Positions 1 to 11,425 of a DNA stretch of 64,000 bases are shown here, one piece after another. Positions within the stretch are counted from its first letter, which is position 1, and each line of letters opens with the position of its first letter. Under the pieces are notes generated by a model. It had not been told where the DNA came from. It ran no database searches and saw nothing but the letters and a program-made list of their open reading frames with translations. The position numbers and the translations under genes were made by a program. The DNA comes from Rotaria socialis (lineage: Eukaryota > Rotifera > Eurotatoria > Philodinida > Philodinidae), in contig CAJNYU010000289.1 in NCBI GenBank assembly GCA_905331475.1, positions 1 through 64,000 of the forward strand, written 5' to 3'.

Positions 1-2740
1 AAACTATCCCTGTTCTCGTGTTGGTTATATTTTTCAAGATGTCAAACTAAAACGAATTGCCAATCGACAAGTCTAACAGTCGTTGTTCTATCAAATTACC
101 AGTATTGCTTTTTGTTGTGTGGTATAAGATCATTTGTAATATTCTCTGATTGTACATATCCATAGATTAATTCTAGTGTTGTAGGAGGACAACTTGATTT
201 GAAACGACTTGCTAAACTCAAACTTCATGAGTATTGTAAATTCCGACTGATATCAACTGAGAAAAGATGACAATCAGATCTAATTTGAAAGTTTCGTGCA
301 CAACGAATTTGATTCAAAGATATGATATTTGTAGCGCTGTGAATATCATGCAAAAAACAACAATTAAAAAAGTCGTTTATGTTTTAACATACGTATATAT
401 CTATATACGTTTACTAGTTTCATGACTTGTATAGGATTGCAATACATTAGTAAATCTTTATGTCATATCTACTGTATGATTTCAAAATATTAGCAATTGA
501 TAAATTCATTGCTTTTGAAAGATGTATTGTCTATTATTTAGAATGATATAGTAGAAAAAGTCACATAATTAAAATATCGTTTTAAGGATTTTAGCAATTG
601 GGAACACTATTCGAGGTATAACTACTTTTTCGTGTGTACCTCAAAAATGTTATGTTCTATGTATACAACATTGTCTAAATCCAATATCTTTTTGCGCGTA
701 AATTCACAAGGTGAGATGGAGTTTCTAACACATACCGATACTAAAATTCGGTTTGGTTATATGCACCATCCAGATGGGAACGTAGTTCATAACCTTTCTG
801 ATCATGATTATTTATAACTTGTTAAAGAAAGTGAAGTGCTTGTAACAAGAATGTGGCACTTTGAGAAATTAATACGCGCCAAAAAGTGTCATGTCTTTAT
901 TAATTACATTATAATTAATCATTTTTTTCAAGATTGAATTCCAGCGAAGTTGTATTCCTTATTTGCATATACGCTACTTTGGTCTGATAACATTCCTTCT
1001 CTTGATACATCGGAAGAAGAAAAAAATATTATTGAACCTATCGGCAAACTTCTAAACATATTGTTGCCAGATAAAAAACTCATCCAAAAGTGCACCTACT
1101 TGCGAAAAAATATCAATGATATAACGACAGATTTATGCGTTCAAAAGCTTAGTGAATTGTTTTCAGAAAGTTATTAGTTAACGTTGCAATCATTATAGAC
1201 AACACTAAAGCTTGTATGCGTCCACGATACAAATCCAACGACAAATAAATAGGGAACGTTAAAGATATAAATAAAAATTATTTACATGAAAACGAAACAT
1301 ACAAGCAAGTTAATCAAGTCAGCAATTCTAATCGTTACAGCTAGCAAAAGAAAAAAGAATCTTTCGAAGGGTTGAGATGTTGATTTGGAAGTTCTTTTGA
1401 ATTGGCTAAAGAAATATACTTTCGCACATTATACGAAGCTCGTATTTAGTGACAAGAGGTGATCGAAACCGTGTTGTAAAGAGATGGACTGAAGAGGTTA
1501 CTACTGATTCATATATTTCTTTATTTGTGTATTTAATTATATATTTTTCTCATATCTCTATTCTAGTCAAGACGAATAATTCTGTGAAATCTTTTTCAAA
1601 GCAGTTCATTGTAACCATGATATTCAAATTGTAACGGATCCATAGGTATAGGTTGAATACTTGTTTTCCTATGTAGCAAAGTATGTGAACATGGAAAAAA
1701 ACGGAGCATATCAAATGCTAAACAGTACTTGTATCAGCCATATGGAAGTTAAAAAGCATTCTAATAAAGACAAGCAATGGAATACTTTGTCATCACCAAG
1801 TTGGCCAAATTGAATCATCGTGAACTGTATGAGGTAAGTAAATATTTTGAACTATCAGCTCTAAACCATAGGTATCTCTCGATGTCATTTATCAATTAGA
1901 TATAAGATTTTATATGAGGCTCAGTCATGCATAGACGAAAGAATACTCCAGCGAGGATGAATTCGTTCAATCGCTTACATATCGATATGCAAAACAGCTA
2001 TGTACTCCAGCGATTATTAACAGTATGACTTTATAGAAATTTTTAATTTGTTTCGATTGTGATCGATCTCTTTCAATAGAATTGCAAAACATATTGCAAG
2101 AGGCAATCGTAGAAAATTCTATCTGATGTATTAATTTTGATCCACCGATATGTTTTAAATATCTATTCAACTCTTTTCCTTCGAATACCATGTCGGGATC
2201 CAATCGTAGAAATTTTAAATGGTAAACAAGGGTTTTGTATACAATTCAGTAATATATTTTTACTTAATTATGCTCATTGATTTTTCCAGAGAACAGCGCC
2301 ACAGTCATTCATCAAGTTTGATTGAAAAATCAAGTTCATATAGTAAAACAGTTTTCCACATTATCGTGATTGCAGTTGAACAATCATTTGATCTAAGTTC
2401 TCAAAATTTTATAGTTAAGCCAACAACATCATTTATATGTCCGACAACTGATGAAGATATCCAAACCAGCACTACTTCTACACGAATTCAAGAGGTGTTG
2501 AAGTTAGCCAACTCACAAAAACTATGTGAACGATTTTTTCAGACCGCATCTTTCAGCATTGATCCGATCTGAAGATGATTCACATCGATCTCAATATATC
2601 TCGAAACCATTTACTTTTCATAATATTGTCAATGGCTTACCTCGTTCTATGCTGTTTCTATTGATTGAAAAAATATTGATCGGATTTAGTCCATTAGTGA
2701 ACCAGCTGTTCGAAAATCGCCCATGAAGACCAAAAGGGTT
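1..2740. other. Left flank, decayed sequence without an intact gene
   Basis: No intact gene is supported. Short open stretches at 632-905 (one internal stop) and 950-1177 read like protein sequence but match no family I recognise, and 2219-2726 holds two overlapping open stretches rich in Ser and Thr. Because a helicase relic follows directly, this may be the eroded 5' part of the same mobile element, but that is inference. Nothing here shows start codons, splice sites or domains good enough to call a gene. Confidence 0.4.
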
Positions 2741-2747
2741 ACTAAAA

Positions 2748-3480
2748 ATGGCACATACTAGCAAAGTTGCATTGAATATTATTGATTGGACTATTCATAT
2801 TATTGCTTTAATTTTGATAATCATCGACGAAATTTAACTGGTTTCACATAGTCTTTTTCAAAAATTTAACCAGCGTTTAAATGAAATATTCGAACAGTCT
2901 GATAAAAGTGACGTTTATTTTGGCAATATTCCAGTTTTATTATTTGGAGGTTCGGCTCCATTTGAACCAGTTGCTGCTAAGCAAATGTTTTGTCGTCCAC
3001 TTGATGATGCTTTGTAGTTCTTGTAATGACAAGAAAAAAACATGAAGTTTTCTACAGATTAAAAACTTAATAATAAATTCCCAATGAAACTGTAACATTG
3101 TGATATTCTTGCCATTAAATGCATCGTCGTAGCATTCGTGATGAACTTCTGTCGACATATTCATCTACTATAGTCAAAGATGATTACTTAGCATGAACGT
3201 ATACGGATTATAATATTCACTCTTGTATTGTCATCAGTTTATGTCACGACGTCTAAAATAGCCTATTTACTGCCATCTCATATAGAAATATGATTGCTTG
3301 AGTTGATCGGCGATGATTCTGATCTGTTTAGGTTACTTGAGAAACACTTTGAAAATCTATATCCAAATTACTTAATCATTCGAGCAATACTTCTCCCTCG
3401 TGGAATAAAGCAAACGAACACATTGTAGGAAATTTTTTCACTGTAGTCGATGAGTCCTAATATTCTCGAGACTATTTATC
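2748..3480 (+). pseudogene. Decayed PIF1-like helicase (Helitron-type or free PIF1 relic)
   Basis: The translation from 2748 keeps the order of PIF1/RecD-type helicase motifs. A Walker-A-like remnant (TSKVALNI where family members have a TGKAAxNI-type stretch) is followed by a Walker B with IIIDEI, then a stop where Ser is expected, then LVSHSLFQKFNQRLNEIF and VLLFGGSAPFEPV, the counterpart of the family's GDxxQLxPV motif. Further in-frame stops occur near 3016 and 3424. A second piece at about 3310-3425 (LLEKHFENLYPNYL, then RAILLPRG) resembles the later 'RAILAPxN' region of these helicases. Such helicases are the motor of Helitron rolling-circle transposons and also occur as expanded free families. 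No Rep/HUH domain or Helitron terminus was seen, so the exact source is open. It is non-functional as read. Confidence 0.6.
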
Positions 3481-4058
3481 TTATTTTCACAATTGGCAGA
3501 AATCGCGTATGATTCCTGTAACATTTATCTGCAGTTCTCCAAAAATGCTATGTTTTACCTTTTCAAAATCCATTCCTTTATCGAGAAGTTCCTCTTTCTT
3601 GATTTTAATCGTTCATCAGTTGTGTTGCTTGTATGCTAATCATTTCTAAGATTCTAGTGTTATAAGAATACTCAATTCTTCTGCAATCATCTTGAAAACT
3701 GATTTCTATATCTTGTTTTGACTTTAAACATTCTGTTTTTAACAGCAGAGTTATTTTTGCATTAAAGAGATTCGTCACATATGAGAAAACCCTTCTTTTT
3801 ATACCTGAATATAGATTCATCGGAATTCACGACATATTCCGTTACACTAATTAACATGGAAATGTTTTGCTGTACCGACATATTCGGATAAGACTCGTAT
3901 TTTAAGTAGAAACACACTGAAGATGTTCCCTGCCCATAAATTCTACTCCTTGAAAAGCTTAGGTAAATATAATGGTAGCTGAATATCCGTAGGATGTCGA
4001 ATGACTGTATTTCTGCCGCTCAATTACGAATCGAGTTTGGAATTGCTAACTGAGCGTT
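3481..4058. other. Intergenic, no supported gene
   Basis: A minus-strand open stretch at 3605-3820 (71 codons, moderately basic) is the only long frame. It has no recognisable domain or splice context and is probably chance or relic sequence. Confidence 0.35.
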
Positions 4059-4344
4059 CCCAGGTCGAACATACACGGTCGTATACGACGGTAAATCGCC
4101 GTATTTGGCCGTATTACATGGCTCCGTATTACGATCGTAAATCTCCGTGCCGTATACGGCGAAATACGGCGCTTTACGGTCGTTTTTGATCGTATTTCAC
4201 CGTATTACGACACGGAGATTTACGATCGTAATACGGAGCCATGTAATACGGCCAAATACGGCGATTTACCGTCGTATACGGCAGAAAACGGCCGTATACG
4301 GCCCGTATTTCACCGTATACGGACGTCGTAAAGCTCGTCCTGGG
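4059..4344. mobile_element. Fold-back miniature element A (286 bp)
   Basis: The element begins CCCAGGTCGAAC and ends in the inverse of CCCAGGACGA, so its tips are inverted. Inside, 4081-4149 and 4211-4279 are a perfect 69-bp inverted repeat, and both arms are built from variants of CGTATACGG, CGTATTACG and CCGTATTTGGCC. The whole unit can fold into a long hairpin. It is flanked by TT on both sides, a possible 2-bp target duplication. It has no coding capacity; open frames through it only reflect the palindrome. The termini match those of the element at 24449-24698, so the two belong to one non-autonomous family. TA-type duplication at the other copy suggests a Tc1/mariner-like mobiliser (inference). 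Confidence 0.8.
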
Positions 4345-5428
4345 TTGTAACACGTACCTCAAAATCAAAACCTTGTAGAGCCTTTCATAATATGCTTTAA
4401 ATATTTTATTTTAAAACAATTTAACAATAAAGTTGAATGTAGCCCATGTTGACTGAACGAAAACGATGCGTTTGTTTTTTCCATGTAGCTTTAATCATGT
4501 TTTCGACATCGTTGAAACCTTATCTTCGGAGACACAAGGAAAGAGCACATTATCAGAAAGGATTTATAAATAAATTTTTGTTTTTCATGTTTAATGCTCC
4601 ATTTATCTTTAAAATCGAAATTGACCAAATGATGCCAAGCTTGCAAAGTTTACAGATAAAGCACTATTTTTTCAGATTTATTCACTTTCATTTTGGTTTC
4701 TTTTTGTAAACAAATAACTTCTATTGACGCGTATTGTGATGCAAAGTTTAAATCTTTACATTTGAGCGATTTGGAATTAAATATTTCCCTAAATGTAAAA
4801 TTCTTTTTCAGAATAAAATTTGACCATGACATGTAGGCGTTTATATATGTATTTTTGCTTGAAAAAATGGTAGAACAGAAATTTAAAAAAAAGAAATTAA
4901 TACATTTGTTGCATAACTAGTACTCATAATAATTTTTTTTTCAAAACTGCTATGAACTATCTTATTCGATTCCATTTAAGATCAGTTCAATGAGAGTCCT
5001 TTTTTGCAGGCACCATGTTTTCACATTCTTTCAATTTTTCGCCAGAAAAAAAAATAGAGACTTCACTCTGATTACTCAGCAAACCAAAGGTGATAGAACG
5101 ATTTTATATGATATTTTATTTATGTCAATCTTCAACTATTGAGTGCACATTTTATTTTATTTTATCATCATTAAGAAAGAAAAAAACAAAACAAATAATA
5201 AAAAGGGTTTTTAATGTTTGATATCATAAACAAAGTAATTTCAGTCGTTCTTATCACTTTGGGGTCGAACGAATTCATATTTGATATTAGAAAAACTCAC
5301 TCAATTTTCACTCTTTTTAAGAATTCTATTCAAAAACAATTTCGAGCACATTCACCAATTGCTTTTGGAGAATTATTTTCATATTTTTTCGTAATATCTA
5401 GTTGGTTGACCTAGTCCTTGAATCAGTT
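4345..5428. other. Intergenic spacer before the LDI-like gene
   Basis: AT-rich sequence. Open frames at 4446-4709 and on the opposite strand at 4650-4832 have no domain or splice support. The sequence just upstream of 5429 should contain the promoter of the next gene, but I see no defined core element. Confidence 0.4.
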
Positions 5429-7087
5429 ATGAAAATTTTTATTCAATTTCTTATTTTTCTAAACTTTTTATCTGGATCATTATGTGTTTCAATAAATTAT
5501 GACCAGAAAAACTCATTTGACGAAATTAAAAGAAATTTATTAAATAATAACAATGCTACAAAACAATTATTATCTGAAAAAGAATTGAAATTAATTCGAT
5601 TTATTTCATATTTGACATATATGCAGACAACAGGAACCAACTTAACATGGAAAGGTTGGGAAAAAAACTATGATGGTTCCCAACTCGATCTAGATGCTAT
5701 TCGATATCCTTTGGCTCACATCGGTTATACAGCTGCAGCATTAGCCCATAGAACACCAAATTATCGCGAATTAGCAATCAAAATATTAAAAGATACCATT
5801 GAACGTATGCTAAAAATTGAAGTATGGGGATATATTGATCATTATTGGAAAAAAGCAGCTACATTTCCTGATCCGGTTTCCTATGAAAATATAATGTATA
5901 GTGGTCATTTATTACAATTGTTGACGCTGTATGAAAGTATCTCAGGTGATTTCAGATATGATACTGATGGATTTGATTTCTTATGGAATAAAACTGATTA
6001 TCCAATAACTAAAATCCATTATACAACAACTAAATTAGCTTATGCCATTTATGACCAAATGAACGAAGAATCATCAGCTGGTGTATCATGTGAACCAGGT
6101 TGGATTTATACAATTTGTCAAAATCATCCACATCTCGGATTTCGACTCTATGATCTTGTTCATAATAACAGCAGAAAATTTTCTCAAATATCATCAAAAT
6201 GGAAAGAATATTTGAAAACGCATGCATTAGAAGATATACCATTGTATAAAAAAGATCGATATTTTAAAATGTTATATCAAAGAGAAACTCATATTTGGGT
6301 ACCATTTTTTGCATCAACAGGTAATGATGGATGGAATCTAGCGTGGATGTCATCATGGTTTGATTATAATGAAACATCTAATTTTATTTGTGATGGATGG
6401 AAAATAATGTATAACAATCAATACTGGAAACCATCTGAAAATTCGACACTACCTGGATGTTTTTTGGATAGTGGTGGCTATATTGGTGTCCGAATGCAAT
6501 TGAATAGTTGGGTTGCAACATCATTCTATCCGGTTGTTGAAAAACAATGTTCAATAGAAGCAACAGAGAAATTAAATTGTACTTATTCATGGTTTGAGAA
6601 TAATTTTGGAACTTTGTTAGATACAGATAATGATCATTATTTTGAATCATATTATTATGAAACAAATACATTTTATTCTAATTGGGTTACTTCTAATATA
6701 TTACTATCATTATTAATGGGTGAAAATGGATATAATACAAGATCATTTCTAAGAACTATTTATAATAGTAAATTTTATGAAAAATTTCTAAATAATGAAC
6801 CAGAAGTTTTACTGGTTGAATATCCATCTATACGTGTTACTCGAGCTCAATATGATTCAAGTACAAAGTCACTTTTGATTAATTTCAATACAGAAAAGCC
6901 AATGATATTATCAACAATATTTCAAATTAAATATCCTAATTCTCTATTAAGTATTTCAAATATAACACGGGACAACTATAGTGATGGATTCACAGTTAAT
7001 CAAATTTCAAATGTTATAATAGAAATTCAATATACTTATAACACAATCGATAAACAAGAAACAGAATTCAACATTTTATTTCATTAG
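5429..7087 (+). CDS. Secreted linalool dehydratase/isomerase (LDI)-like protein, intronless
   Basis: Single uninterrupted frame of 552 codons. I start it at ATG 5429, because the frame opens at a TTG 27 bases earlier while ATG 5429 gives a clean signal peptide (MKIFIQFLIFLNFLSGSLC, residues 1-19). The mature protein has the alpha/alpha-barrel signatures I associate with the LDI family: IRYPLAHIGY near 91-100, NIMYSGHLLQLLTLYES near 154-170, then CEPGWIYTIC at 221-230. In the bacterial LDI of Castellaniella two active-site cysteines lie nine residues apart with a Glu after the first; C221, E222 and C230 reproduce this spacing. Bacterial LDI interconverts linalool, geraniol and myrcene, but the substrate of eukaryotic homologues is unknown to me, so no reaction is claimed. 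Several N-x-S/T sites fit secretion. Lack of introns among intron-rich neighbours suggests acquisition by transfer or a retrocopy. The last 90 residues look like a beta-rich tail. Confidence 0.68.
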   Translation: MKIFIQFLIFLNFLSGSLCVSINYDQKNSFDEIKRNLLNNNNATKQLLSEKELKLIRFISYLTYMQTTGTNLTWKGWEKNYDGSQLDLDAIRYPLAHIGYTAAALAHRTPNYRELAIKILKDTIERMLKIEVWGYIDHYWKKAATFPDPVSYENIMYSGHLLQLLTLYESISGDFRYDTDGFDFLWNKTDYPITKIHYTTTKLAYAIYDQMNEESSAGVSCEPGWIYTICQNHPHLGFRLYDLVHNNSRKFSQISSKWKEYLKTHALEDIPLYKKDRYFKMLYQRETHIWVPFFASTGNDGWNLAWMSSWFDYNETSNFICDGWKIMYNNQYWKPSENSTLPGCFLDSGGYIGVRMQLNSWVATSFYPVVEKQCSIEATEKLNCTYSWFENNFGTLLDTDNDHYFESYYYETNTFYSNWVTSNILLSLLMGENGYNTRSFLRTIYNSKFYEKFLNNEPEVLLVEYPSIRVTRAQYDSSTKSLLINFNTEKPMILSTIFQIKYPNSLLSISNITRDNYSDGFTVNQISNVIIEIQYTYNTIDKQETEFNILFH

Positions 7088-7420
7088 ACATATACTGTAT
7101 TCTTCATATTCTTTTCTGAATCGAATGAATAATTTCATTTCAAAATAACTATATCTACGTACATAATAATTCCCGAGATTTTTGAGCGTTGTTGTTACTG
7201 GAAAAAATATTCCTTTCATTTTGTCGAGAAATAAATATTGTATACCACACTTAACTGGAGGGATTTCTTTTTCTATAGAAGCTAATTTTATTTTCTTCTA
7301 TTTTAATCTAGACGCAGTTTGATTTAAGGATTTTTGTATCTAAACTGAATCTCTGTATCTAGCTTGAGCACACAACTGTAATGAAATCGCAAGATCTCTG
7401 GTAGTTTAAGTGACAAAAAC
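7088..7420. other. 3' flank of LDI-like gene
   Basis: No gene. The sequence is AT-rich with an AATAAA-like stretch (GAAATAAATATT near 7228-7240) that could serve polyadenylation. Confidence 0.35.
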
Positions 7421-7423
7421 GTA

Positions 7424-7735
7424 TTGCATAGGCAACAGACTGTCTACGTATCAGACAGAGATAATCATCGTGTGATGAAATGGAACAAAGATGCAATGGA
7501 AAGACATTCTTGTCACTGATGGTCACGATGAAGGCGACCGTCTAACACAATTGGCCTATCCTCGAGGACTAGCATAAGGCTACGTTATTTGGATTGGAAA
7601 TGATCGAGGAAACGAAACGAATCAACTTAAGTGACCTGTAAGTTTATCTTTCGATTGCCATGACAATATTTTGTTGTTGATGCGGGTAATTGCCGAGTCT
7701 AAAGTTTCTCTATCCAGTAGAATTTTGGATATATT
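7424..7735 (+). pseudogene. NHL-repeat protein relic
   Basis: Translation in mixed frames gives TVYVSDRDNHRVMKWNK, then a +1-shifted LTQLAYPRGLA, then GNDRGNETNQ, then LSFDCHDNI and VVDAGNCRV. These are the successive blades of an NHL beta-propeller, where 'xVxDxxNxRVxKW' and 'LxxPxGxxxD' alternate. Frameshifts and stops interrupt every repeat. The family is typically extracellular or membrane-linked in rotifer-type gene sets, but this copy is only a fragment of two or three blades. Confidence 0.65.
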
Positions 7736-8717
7736 CTATTTTGTTCTTTCTATCAAACAAATAACAGTTACTAAAAAATAAATGACCAGAGAAAGAAAAC
7801 ACCGAGTCTCATTCCTATAGAGCGTGTCAAACCTATAAGAAATGATCACTATATACTCGAGTACATAAGATATTTTTGGAGATTTCATTGAATTCAAGCG
7901 ATATGGAATGTGGCTCGTTTACCAATTATACCAAAATTAATTTGTGCCATACAATATCATTTTCATGTCTGCCTAAATTATTCTTCAAATGTGTCATAAA
8001 TACTAGGAAAAATCATGATCCAACAGTCACAATCTCAAAGTGAATCTACGACAGCACAATAAGGCTACAAAAAAGCAACTTTATCAATCGAAGGTAGTTG
8101 TTGAACAATTTTGAATTGTTTGCATATAACATTTTTAACGATTTTTTTGACTAGATAATGACCAGTGCTTTTCTTTTCGCCTGTATGGGCTTTCAAATGT
8201 ATGCTTGCATCCTTTTAACAACCAAAGTAATTACAGTTTTTATATGGGATCATTATAAGGTAAACAAATTAAGAGAAACGGCATTACACTGAACAGTTTT
8301 AGCTGTAATTCAATCAATACCACGTAGATTCAGCTTCATCCTAGCTTATCTTTTAAAAATATTATTATGAAATCGCTCTAAATTTTGACGAAAACAATTG
8401 AACAATGATTCATCATTCTGTTCTCTTTGCAGTAGTAAATAATATTGATAGGTAAACACTACACCTGAATTCTTCTTTTCTCACATGAATGAAGCTGCGC
8501 TATAAAAAGAAAGCAAAAATGCAACCAAATATTTTATTCTTTGCTGTTTATCATGCGAGAGCATCAAACATAGCAGATAGATTCTTCATAAAGCTGAGAC
8601 AACATTCAAACATTTACATACGTTCTTTATCTGTGTAGTTCGCTTTTCTTTCTTAAATCAACGAGAAACAGTTCGTTTAGTATATTTTTATCATTAGGTT
8701 GTCGCTTCTCTATTGAA
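7736..8717. other. Intergenic before the amidase
   Basis: AT-rich with no supported gene. It ends immediately before ATG 8718 of the amidase and therefore must contain that gene's promoter and 5' UTR if the gene is transcribed. Confidence 0.35.
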
Positions 8718-9859
8718 ATGTCGTTAACACACAAGTGGGAAGAAAAAGCCATAAAAAAGCGTTCGTCCCTTCTTGATTTAATTCCTCAAGAATGGAGACT
8801 TCCAGAATCTAGTTTAACAGCGCTACCAAATGATTGCACTATGATTCCTGCACAGTGTGGGATTTTATCTGAACTCGATTTAGAAATAACAGAAGTCAAT
8901 GAAATCGATGAACTTGCCCATCGTATTGCCGAAGGAAGATATACAGCAGTGGAAGTTACAACAGCTTATTGTAAACGTGCAGCTATTGCACATCAACTTG
9001 TCAATTGTTTAGCAGAAATACTTTTTACACAAGCTCTTGATCGAGCCAAGATTCTTGACGAACATTATAAATCAACGGGAGGAAAAACCATGGGACCACT
9101 TCATGGCATTCCTATTAGTTTCAAAGATCAATTTAATATCAGAGGAGTTGAAACTGCCATGGGTTATGTTGGTTATTTGGATGATATACTCGAATACAAC
9201 TCGATTCTTGTTAATTGTGTTCTCTCTCTTGGTGCTGTGGTCTATGTTAAAACGGCTTTACCTCAGACCATCATGGTAGCTGAAACTCGTAGTAATCTAC
9301 TGGGAATCACTGTAAATCCCCGAAATCGTAAATTAAGTTGTGGTGGTAGTTCAGGCGGAGAAGGTAGTCTTCTTGCATTGAAAGGAAGCATTTGTGGATT
9401 TGGAACAGATATTGGAGGAAGCATTCGAATTCCGTCAGCTCTTAATGGTATATATGGTTTACGACCCTCTGATGGACGATTTCCATATGGTTTGGCTAGA
9501 AATTCACTTAACGGACAAGAATCAGTTTCAAGTGTTGTAGGGCCTATGACACGATCTCTTGGAAATATTCGTACAATGCTGAAAGTAATTACAGAAACAA
9601 AACCATGGCTAGTCGATCCGAAAGTTCATAATATTCCGTGGAGAGAGGATATGTTTCAAGAAGGACAAGCGAATAAGCTATGCTTTGGAGTAATTCGATA
9701 TGATCATCAAGTTCATCTTTCGCCTCCTGTTCAACGAGCAATTGATACAGCTGTTGCTGCTGTACGTAATGCTGGTCATGATGTTGTAGAGTGGGATACG
9801 TCGGACCAAGTTGAGGTAAATTTTGTTTTAGCATTGCTAGTATATTAAATAGTGTGAAG

Positions 9860-10072
9860 TAGGGGTGTACAGCTCACGCTCATTTTCGTGAGCGGTCATC
9901 AGTGACAACCAGCTATGGGGGTTGAATGAGTGCGAGTGATTTTGAGGTACGTAGCACTAGTTATAAAGAAGTAAAATTAGCTACAGCTTTGGTCATTGAC
10001 CACTGAAAACCCTCATGCTCACGACCGCTCATTCGCGCTCATTTCAAAATGAGCGTGAGCTGTACACCCCTA
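9860..10072. mobile_element. hAT-like miniature inverted-repeat element in the amidase intron
   Basis: A 213-bp unit starting TAGGGGTGTACAGCTCACGC and ending in its inverse. It is flanked by a perfect 8-bp direct repeat GTGTGAAG at 9852-9859 and 10073-10080. An 8-bp target duplication with tips of the (T/C)AGGGGTG type is the hallmark of the hAT superfamily. Internally, the GAGCG(T/C)GAG motif is repeated in both orientations. It has no coding capacity, so it needed a transposase from elsewhere. Because the target duplication is still perfect, the insertion is probably fairly recent. Confidence 0.87.
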
Positions 10073-10249
10073 GTGTGAAGGTCCGAGGAGCAGTGTTTTT
10101 CTACAACAATATTCTTAGCAAAGGTCATTATCGGTATAACTATATCGTTCAAAATTGTATTTCTATTCAAATTTTAAAATTGACTCGAATATTTTATCAA
10201 CAATAGTTGGAGATAAACGCTTCTAGTGTATACGCTGTAAAAAAAATAG

Positions 10250-10430
10250 AATGCCTATATGAATTCGCACAGGATATTCTAGGAATGCCTATATGAATTC
10301 AGTGATGAATTTCTACTTTCTTGAAAATAAAATATTGATATTCAAGTTTGAATGTTATGCAGTAAATTAAATTGAATTTCTATTGTTTGAAAAATCAAGC
10401 ATGCTTTAAATAATAGAAATTCGATGAATG
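10250..10430. repeat. Short direct and inverted repeats inside the amidase intron
   Basis: GAATGCCTATATGAATTC-type sequence occurs twice (about 10249-10266 and 10284-10300). A further inverted pair, GAATTTCTATT near 10374 and AATAGAAATTC near 10412, could form a hairpin. They lie within the unusually long intron and suggest a second, older insertion besides the hAT-like element. Confidence 0.5.
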
Positions 10431-11425
10431 AATCATAAAAGTTTCCAAATGCTGTAGCGTATTTAAAGCTGATTTTCTACAAAATAGAATTTAAAAAAAT
10501 TACAGTGTACTACTAAACTCTTATTGTAATCGAAGAATCGGTACGGTCTCTTCAATTTTCGTAGGCAGACAATAAATTCAAAACCTTTTAGCCTTTCACT
10601 GAGCGTTGAATAAAGAGATCCAAAACAAAACGCAATCGTTCTGCTATGTTTATTGTACTATTGCTTTTTGAACGTACTGCAGAAAATTACCAGTATATAT
10701 CATCATTTTCGATTGAAACTAGTTAGCCTGTTTTTATTTATAGGTTTCGTATATTAAGCGCTGTTTAAAATTATATATGAGTATCAAAAACTAGCCGTAA
10801 CGTGACTATCATTAATATCAATCTACTATAAATTATGACTTTTCAATTTGTAGGGAATCGAAATTTTATTGAAAATGTACTTTGCCGATGGTGGAAAAGA
10901 CATACAAACTGCTCTGAATATCAGTGGTGAACCACAGCTGCCTGGTGTTTTCACTGGATCGATGAAGATGAGCTGAGCGCTTATGAGAACTGGCAATTGA
11001 ATATAGCTCGCACTACCTATGCCATAAAATATCTTGCAAAATGGAATAAAACATCAGAAATAACTTCAACTGGTTGTCCTGTTGACGGCATTATTTCTCC
11101 TGTTCTGGCACTACCAGCTTATCCGACTGGGTTCATGTTTAGTGTTGGATATACTGGCATTTGTAATTTATTGCAACTAAGTTCTGTTGTTCTTCCTGTC
11201 ATTCAAGTCGATCAGAATTTAGATCAAATTACAGATGAATATCGTTGTATCGAAGTAACAAATGCATTTGATCAAACAGCCAAAGATGCGTACAAAGGAC
11301 CAGAAACATTCGAAAATATAATTGTTGGTTTACAAGTGAGTTGTAGACGGTTGGAAGACGAAAAAGCTATCGGTATGGCTATGGTATTAGAACATGCACT
11401 TCAGTCCTATCGATCAAATACTTGA

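Larger units (their letters stand above)
8718..11425 (+). pseudogene. Amidase-signature enzyme (fungal acetamidase/FAAH type), interrupted
   Basis: Exon 1 (8718-9815, 366 codons) holds an intact amidase-signature core with its Ser-cisSer-Lys triad: K136 in PISFKDQFN, S211 in CGGSSGGEG and S235 in GTDIGGSIRIPS. The spacings of 75 and 24 residues equal those of mammalian FAAH (K142, S217, S241). A GT-AG intron (9816-10853, 1,038 bp) contains a hAT-like miniature element. Exon 2 starts at 10854 (GIEILLKMYFADGGKD). Near 10947-10955, in or beside a TTTT run, the frame shifts: the original frame stops at TGA 10979, while the next frame continues with WIDEDELSAYENWQ and the C-terminal domain (VDGIISPVLALPA, GYTGICN, VGLQVSCRRLEDEKA) to TGA 11423-11425. 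Overall similarity in length and C-terminal pattern is closest to fungal amdS-type amidases. Such enzymes hydrolyse small or lipid amides. With the frameshift real, the last 150 or so residues are lost; a sequencing error is the alternative. Confidence 0.8.

Noticed and set aside
4001-4368. Overlapping open frames on both strands giving Arg/Tyr-rich peptides
   Set aside because: They run through the perfect palindrome of fold-back element A; the similar peptides on opposite strands are a product of the inverted repeat.
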